Shown: piece by piece, positions 53,401 through 62,517 of the stretch
How the letters are laid out: each line of letters opens with the position of its first letter
Numbering within the stretch: the first letter of the stretch is position 1
Source: Enoplolaimus lenunculus
Lineage: Eukaryota; Nematoda; Enoplea; Enoplida; Thoracostomopsidae
Direction: 5' to 3'
DNA length: 64,000 nucleotides
Assembly (NCBI GenBank): GCA_030248215.1
Contig: JASANG010003900.1
Coordinates: 1-64,000, forward strand
The notes under the pieces: generated by a model
What the model saw: only the letters and a program-made list of their open reading frames with translations
What the model was told of the DNA's origin: nothing
Database searches by the model: none
Made by a program: the position numbers and the translations under genes

Positions 53401-56400
53401 CCTAAGGCGTCGCCCGGCATCGTCCGGCACCGTACCACAACGCACTTGTATTGCCGCATGGCACAGCATATCATTGGAACAAAAGTTTATTGGCTTGCGG
53501 CACCGTCCGGCCGCGCCCGTAGCCAACTCACTTTGCAAGGGGGGTGCTAAAATTTTTTCAGGAGGGGTATGAAGGGATTTAATGACTTGAAAGCAATTGA
53601 AAATTTTCTAAGATGGGCCAAAATTTTTCCAGGAGGGGCTGAGTCCCCTCCCCCTGGCCCCTCCTTGGCTACGGGCCTGCGTCCGCCGCCGGGCGACACA
53701 ATGCATAAGTATAGCAACTCCCAATAGTAAATTTTTGGCTTAGTTTTGTTAATCTTACGCTGCTGCGGTAACATTTTGCGTTTCAAATTTGAGAATCTAT
53801 TTTTATTTTTTTATGACCTTTTCATAATTTTGCATAATTTACAACATTGGCTCGCAAATTTAGCTATTTTATTTTCAGATGTCAACGAATGCAAGCAAGA
53901 TCCGACCCTTTGTGATATACATCAGTGTCAAAATACCATTGGTGACTATATTTGCGCGTGTCTCCCTGGATATGCGTCGGACGAAACCAAAAAAGTTTGC
54001 CTCGGTAGGTTTTTTAGATATTTCCAAAAATGCGGCATTGATTGTTCAAATTAACGCATCTTTAAAATATTTTAAATTTGAAACTTTTTGAATTTTACGG
54101 CAAAAGCTGAGCGTTGTTAACTTTCAATTCAGCCTGTTTCATTGCAACTTTCAGTAGTTTTCGTTCATACTCAGTCGATTTTTGTTGACACTCGTACAGC
54201 TCAGGTCAACATTCTGCCGGCGGTTTAGGTTTAAATCTGGCTGGCAAAGTCTTAACGCAATATAACATTTTTTCGCTAAATTTTACGGTAAAATTAACGA
54301 AAATTTTGAAAAATATTACTAGTGAACCTAATTGCAATTGTAACATTTGTAAACCCTACTGGTTCTCATATCTTGACTAGCGTCAGTCTGCTTTCTTTGC
54401 CTTAAACGTTTCAGCCGATGTAAACAACAGATGCGGAACAGTATTATAAGCATATTCCGAAGCCTAAGCCTAAGCGTAAGAATGGGCTGATTCCTAACCC
54501 TAAGCTTAAGCCTAAGCCAAACAAAAAATTTATCTCATGCTTAAGCTTACTCTACTCTAGTCTCACACAAAAGCATTCCACCCCTGATCTTAACATGGGC
54601 CAACGTTCCGCACCTGTTATCTGTATATTTCGAAGTTCGGTAAATTAAAACGTGCATATATGTATGTACTGTTCTTTGTATGTTTCAAAACATGGAAACA
54701 AAAGTTGGAAAACTGCTCAAAATACTTATATGTGGTGCGTTCCAGCGTTGATAATAATATAAATTTCAGAAATAAACGAATGTGAAAGTGACACACCGCC
54801 GTGTCACGTCAAAGCGATATGTACAAATATTCCGGGATCGTTCAAATGCGAATGTATGAAAGGATTTGAAGGGAATGGGATCAACTGTACTGGTATGTTT
54901 ATTTTAATGTTTAGGTTTCAGGTTTCGACCGTCCTACTTTAAGAGGTGAACCATTTCTTTCGCGGGACTCCTATAGAGTAAGCTTAAGTTTAAAACTATT
55001 TGTTTGATTAAGCTTACGCGTTAACTTTAGGCGCAGGCTTAGTTGGTTGCTCTATGCTTTACTGTGCCGCACGCCGCTGTGCGTTGCTAACAAAAAATAT
55101 AGGAAAATCTATTTTCATGGTCAGCTTCAGCGTGCGGTAGCGTGCAGGGCGAACAAAAATTTATAATTAAAAAATTTTCCGTGCCGGGCGGCGGCGTCCG
55201 GTGGCGCGCGGCAGGTATAGCGCAACCCTTAGAGTTGGGAATATGCTTATACTACTGTTATATGCCTCTAAAATAACGTTGCCCTTAAGTTTTACAATTT
55301 CAACAGTACTCACTAAAAATATACTTAAAATTAAGTAAAACTGTTTCCGAATTAAGTGTCACTTTTACTTTACTATGATGCTTGGCAAAGTGTTGCTTAA
55401 TTTTAATGAAACACAATATTGTTAGCTTTACATTTACTTAATAGATCAGAAAATGACAGCAGTAGTTTTACTTTTAATATTATTTAAGCAAAGGTTTACT
55501 CAATATTTGGTACACTTATACTTAAAATAGTTAGTAAAATATAACTAAAGTATTTTAAGTAGAACGTTTTTACAGAGTACTTAAAGATAAAGTTGAAATG
55601 TTTTCGTACTAATTTAGCTAACAATTATTTAAGATTCAGCAAGAAAATAAGTTCACTGCTTACTGAGCTTCACAACCTAATCAGGGGTGTTGGTGTTGCC
55701 AGGGTTTGTATTTCAAGGGGATAGGTAACCTCGTCTAAAGGTTTTGCCGCAAGCGAGTTCATTGAACTGGACCTTTTTTGACCTGACCACTCAAGCTTTT
55801 ATGCAGCATTTGAAATTATGCTTGCTTCAATTCTGGGTTCGTAGCTAATTCAGTTTGCTGTGAGCGCTGAAAAGTTTTCAGGAAGGGCATACAAAGGTGT
55901 AAAAGTGTATATTTTATGTTTGACATTAGTTTCGGTTGATATATCCCAATATTTCCCATTATATGCGTCCATCGTTAACTGAACTTTACTCGGAGTTTAT
56001 AGACCCGTTCAATAGGTTTGTCTGCTAGTAATATTGCATCCGGACTCAAATCTATTCGCTATCATTCACCATAGAGTTTCAGAAATCAATTACAATAGGT
56101 TTGTCTACTAGTAATATTGGATCCAGACTGAAATTTCATATTGCAGCCTGTCATTTGATATAGAATTTCAGAAATCAATTACTGCGATCCTGACAAACCG
56201 CTTCATGAGTGCGATACAAAAACTACCGAATGCAAACAAATTCATGGTCAAGGGAGGTACATTTGCAAATGCAAACGCGGATTCGAACAAATTGGAAATG
56301 ATCCATTCCGGTGTCAAAGTAAAGTTACCCTTTTTTGTTGATTGGATCTATTTCTTCAACTCATTTTACTCAAAATTATAATATTTCTGCTTACACTATA

Positions 56401-56783
56401 AAGTTGTATACAGGTCAGTAGCCGTGCCAACATGTGGGGGGTTTCGAAAGGTTGTCAACGAATGCATAAACGTCTCTTTTATACGCCACAAAAGAACTAG
56501 CCAAAGTAATAATAACAATAATAGCAATAATAATATTAATAACAATAACAATAATAATAATAATAGCAATAATAATAATAGCAATAATAATAATAACAAT
56601 AATAATGGTAATAAATATAATAATACTAACAATAATAATAATAGCAATAATAATAATAATAATAATAACAATAATAATAGTAATAATTGTAATAATACTA
56701 ACAATAATAATAATAGCAATAATAATAATAACGACAATAATAATAGTAATAATTATAATAATACTAACAATAATAAGAACAAC

Positions 56784-56827
<44 letters not shown>

Positions 56828-59800
56828 GAAGAAGAAGAAGAAGAAAGGCTTAAAGTGAAATATACACGGCATCGAGATGTTGAACTGTATAAAACAGTGA
56901 ATTTGCGACGGAAACGTATTTCAATTAAAATGTAATATTTCATTCTTTGCAGATATTAACGAATGTTTAGACGAATCGGTGTGTGGTAAACACGAAAAAT
57001 GTCTCGACACAACAGGATCGTATATTTGCTATTGCAATCAAGGATTTCAACGTACGTTTAGACGTCGTTTCAAGTGGACTTTTTGTTGTAAATAATGAAA
57101 AATATTAATGATAAGTTGAACGTTTTTTTGAATGTTTCAGTTGAAATTAAATTCGTTTGGCTGGAGCTAACAACTAAGCCAGTATTTAGATTTCTGCAAC
57201 GGGTTGAATCTTTAATATCTGTCTGGTATTCGAAATATAAGTTCAGTGTATGTATATACGTTGAATTTTGGTGTAGCGTTTAGCATTGAAATGACAAATA
57301 TATCTGTGTTGTTTATATGATTACAGCATTTTTGACCAGTTAACGATTTTCTCAGCTGACGGGGTTACGGTCTATGAAAATTTCGGTCCATGTATAGAAC
57401 AGGACCGGAACAGTAGTATAAGCATATTCCTAAGCCTAAGCCTTAGCCTAACCTAAGGATGAGCCTATTCCTAAGCCTGAGCCTAAGCATAAGCCTAAGC
57501 AAAAAATTTAGTCTAAAGCTTAAACTGACTCTATTACAGACCCTTTGGAAAACGATCCGGCCCTGTTCTATACATGGGCCAAAATTTCCAACAGGTGATA
57601 GTGTTTTGTGTTACAAACTGAAATACTATCTAATACGTCTTTGCAATAAAAATTTCAAAGTGGGATTTGTGTCCCAGACCAATGGCGGATCCATGGGGGG
57701 CCCCACCCCGGCCGTGCCCCCCAACAGCATCTCGACAAAAATTATATAGCAATTTTGTGACAAGCGTTCGCGGTTTGTGTATGAGTCAAAAGTAAGTTTA
57801 TTACCTATGAAATTTTGCCCCCCCCCCATTTTGAAATCCTGGATCCGCCACTGTCCCAACCCCCCCTATGGCTACTGCCGTGTTTCGAAATCGTTGCATC
57901 TAGAAACAAAAGACGTTTTTAGGGTCGAAATCTTCTGATGGCAGCAACGGCCCTTGCGTTGATTTAGACGAATGCACTGATCACTGGTGTGGGTACCGCT
58001 TAGGGGTCGATTGTAAAAATACCATCGGAAGTTATGAATGCTTTTGCAAGACTGGCTTCACACAAGAAGAAACGAACGAATTTGGCGAAATTAATTGTGT
58101 TGGTAAGACGGATGTGGCCGAAGTTGCTTCGAAGAGGAATGGGGACAATGGGTCGCGGAGCGTTTCATGACCAATGGACAGTTCCGGACGAAGACGCCGC
58201 CTAATGGAGCCAATTTTGAGTCCTTTTTAGACTTGGACTCCAGCGATGCCAATTCCTTGGTTTGCCATTACTGAGTTAAAATTTTTAAAATCTGGCATGT
58301 ATACACTAGAAGATAGAAAGGATATATATCGCCTGAAATTTCTGAAAATGTTCAAAAAGGCAATTTTTATGCTTAGAATAAACTGCTGAAGTAAAAAATA
58401 TTCGTATTCACTGTAAATTCCAATGAGTTGATTAATCAATTCACCTAGCGAGTTGGTTATTTCTGAATTAATATCAGTAAACATTAGTTCACTCTGAGTT
58501 GAGTTGAATTTCACTATGAGTTGAGTTTACTCGGGGTGACTTGTTTAATTAACTCAGAATGAATTGAATCAACTCGAAATTCTGAGTTCTGATAGTCCTA
58601 ACTCAGACTGACTGATTCGAATCATTCTGAATTAAAATAAACTCACTGAAATTTACATAGTTCGCTACGCTCGCACAGCAACCCAATTTTAGACGCGGTT
58701 ATCCGGTCCCGAAATAAAATTTAGTCTACGCCCTTGATTAAAATGTACCCTCGGTTAAACCTACACCCACGTCGTCCCATAGCTCTTATGTCAATTCCGG
58801 AACGTTTTCGTTAGGACAGACGACCCTCAAATACGCGACACAGAGCGTGTGACTGTTGCGTCCATACCGGATCAATAAACGCAAATACAAAAATTAATCT
58901 AAGAATTCTTCAAAAAATAATTACTAAAATTAATTAATATTCTTTCAAACAGATATTAATGAATGCGAAGAAAATACGCACAATTGTCAAACTGGATATG
59001 AATGCAAAAATCTTCAACCTGGATTCGAATGCGGATGCCCACGTCGACCTGATATAAAAACGCTGATTGATCCAGCAACTGGCGAGAAAACTTGTACAAG
59101 TAAAACGATTCAGCGCCATATTTTGTGGATACGGTATTACGAGGATCCAGTGGAACACTTTAAATAAAATATGTTCGCCATTTTTAATGGCTTTCGCTTA
59201 ATATAGCGGCACGCAGCAACAGAATACCAACTGTCTTTAAACCTAAAGCCAATAGATGATAGGGCTAATGTATAAAACAGTGCCGTTATATACAGAAGTA
59301 TAAGCATATTTCTAAGCCGAAGTCGATTAGTCGGCCAATGTAAAGGACAGGGGCGGAACAGTATTATTAGCATATTTGCGCTTAATATAGTCGAAGACAA
59401 TAATAGAATATAAACTGTCTTTGGATCTTTTCCGTTATGCCAGCCAGACCGCGTATGCTCGGGTCAATGTATAAAATAGTGCCGTTATTAGCATAAAACC
59501 GGGACGCCCCTTATAGTAACAATGGACCCCTAATCGAATCAATTGCCATTTTTTTCTGTGTCATCTTGAAGTAGGCCCATCGAAAATCATTCTTCCAAAT
59601 CGGGCGGTCCAAGAACTTTTTCTCCGACCAAGGCCCGTATTCTCAACATGCGAATAGCGTCTATCACCCGTTAGCGATAAGTTCTCAAACGAACAAACTC
59701 GTGCAATTGTTGATCTTAAATTTAGTACAGAAATATTGTATATCAAATGTATAAATTTATTGATTTTCCAAATCTCACCATTCACATGGTTCAATTCTCA

Positions 59801-62478
59801 TAAACGCCTATCGCTAACTGGTTGACAGGAGCCGTACACATTTGAGAATATGAGCCCACAACCCAAATCGTATAAGCAACCTTGGTTATACAAAACCGTC
59901 GGCTTTATGTTTAGCTCTTGATACCTGCCACCAAAACTCAGACTGTGACATTATCAAAGGAAAAGCCGAATGTAACGGTGGTAAATGTCAAGCAATGCCT
60001 GGGTATATATTAAAATCAAACGTTCAAGGTGATGTTATTGTTTACTATACTGAAGGTAAGCCATATACCAAAACAGCCAGACGTAATTGCACTGTAAATT
60101 CCAATGAGTTGATTAATCAATTCAGCTAGCGAGTTGGTTATTTCTGAATTAATATCAGTAAACATTAACTAAATCTGAGTTGAGTTGATTCTCACTCTGA
60201 GTTAAGTTGACTCTGGGTGAGATGATTAATTAACTCAGAATGAATTGAATCAACTCAAAATTCTGAGTTCTGATAGTCCTAACTCTGACTGAGTGATTCA
60301 ACTCATTATGAGTTAAAATCAACTCACTGAAATTTACAGTGTGAAAATTCAGACGAATTATCCATTATTCTCAAAAATCTTCGACTAAAAAAATTGCTAA
60401 GAAATAAAAACATTATGAAATATGTACCAACTAATTGTAAATAGTACAAATTTGTTGTATTTGATCTTGGAAAAAACGAAAAAACACTGATTGAAATATA
60501 CGGGCTACTTGGACCAACAACACGTTTGTTTTCAGGAACTTGTTGCAAGCGAAAATAGTCATCGATATGAAGCTTGTAAAACCATGGCTTCTGTATTAAA
60601 GATCAGGGACGAAACGTTTTTCTGCGGGACTGCAATAAGCTTAAGCTATAGACTAATTGTTTGCTTGGGCTTAGGAAAATGTTTCTGTTTTACGACCCTG
60701 TTGTATACATAGGCCGTGACCAATAAGATACATAGTGTTTAATTTCGTGTTGTAAGTATCTTTATATCATTATTACTCTACAAATTTTTTGGGAGGCATG
60801 GTGTATACATGAACTGTATATACAAGCTGCGAACTACAAAGAACGGTTAATTTTGACCCAACTTAAACCATTTTCTAATGATGAACCAAATAGCGTTCGG
60901 GTTGACCTGTTTGAATTCTGTGTCTGGATTGGCTCGTATGGATGTAAGTTTTATGAATTATGCATCGTTCACAATAAAAAATTCACTTTGCCACCGAAAA
61001 CATTATACGGTAGGGCTAAAACATAAAAATTGTCAAAATTGTCATGCGTTAACTCTACCATAACGCAAAAATTGCGTTAACTCAACCCTAACACGTGCTA
61101 CAAGATACTCGGTGACACGTATTAGGATAAGGCTGTGACATGTGTGCTAGTGTATGGTTAACGCAATTTTTGCGTTAGGGTATAGGGTTAACTCATGACA
61201 ATTTTAAAACTTGACACGTGTTAACGATGCCTTATAATGTTTTCGGTGGCAAAATGTTAATTTTTTATTGTGAACGATGCACAATATTTAACCAGATATT
61301 AACGAATGTGGTCAGTTTGCATGCCAACAAACCGTAACAATGACTGATGGATCAAATGTTACATGTAATGCGAAGTGTACGAACACTATGGGATCGTATT
61401 ACTGCTATTGCGATGCAAATAAAGGCTATGAAGTCAGCAAAGTGTACAATAATCAACCGTGCATGTGTAAATGTAAGCTGAAACGTGCACTGCAAAAAAT
61501 GGTGAGTCAAATTGACTCTCTCCCTCTACGGGACTACACAAACTGATAGTCAAGTTCGACTCCGCCATAGTCAAGTTTAATTCACTGAGTCGCACGTTTG
61601 ACTCTGGTGGAGTCGAATTTGATTCGGTTTGTGTAGTCGCGTAGAACCTATTTCGGAGTGAGTCAATTTGACTCATCATTTTTTGCAGTGTGATACGATA
61701 GTTGTCGTGCGACGCCGGTCGCCGCTATTGCAGTTCAAAAATATTACACAATGGTTTGTGGTGCTGTCCGGGCGCCAGCACTGTATGACACAGCATCGAA
61801 ACCCATTAAAAGTTGTCAGCAAGGCTATTTTGCGAATTATAACAGAATTGAAAAAATATTATTGTTCAGCGTGAAATGTGAATATTAGTGTAATGTTTGA
61901 TGAAAAAAATTCATTTTAAAACGATTAAAAGTGTTGAAAAATCAATTTCTCAACAACTTTTCTGTTCAAATGACAAATCCGAAATAAGAACTGAACAGGA
62001 AATATTTTAAAAAAATATTAATACCCGACCGGATGTAAATGTCAGGGTTCTAACAGGAATTGGCTTTTGCCCCAGAACAGTAATACGAACAGGAATTGAA
62101 TTACTTTGCACGAACCGGAACAGAAACAACAACTGGAATTTCAAATATAATTTTCGCTACCGAATTGCTGTTGGACTTTTTAGAAAACTTGAAAAAAAAT
62201 GGCTTAAGTGAATTTTCAGCGGTTTCATTATAAAATTTTGCGAAAACACACCAGAAACACTTTATTACGAAAATAATTGAACAAATTGCAAAAAACTCGT
62301 TTTGAATTAAGAAATTTTTAAAGACAAAGATTGCAATATTTAAATGATTAGAAAAAATTTGCAACAAAACCGTAAAAATTTCGGTACCTGCATCTTTGAA
62401 TTTAGGAACAGGAACAGGAACAGGAATTGAATTTTTGCAAGTATTCCGGCCGGAACATGAATTCCGGTTGAACCTTGG

Positions 62479-62517
<39 letters not shown>

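Noticed and set aside
56396-56858. Poly-Leu, poly-Asn and poly-Ile frames
   Set aside because: Translations of the AAT trinucleotide tract.
60530-60600. An extra EGF exon after a TTTTCAG at 60,534
   Set aside because: The following frame hits a stop within about eight codons in the needed phase, and no cysteine pattern appears.
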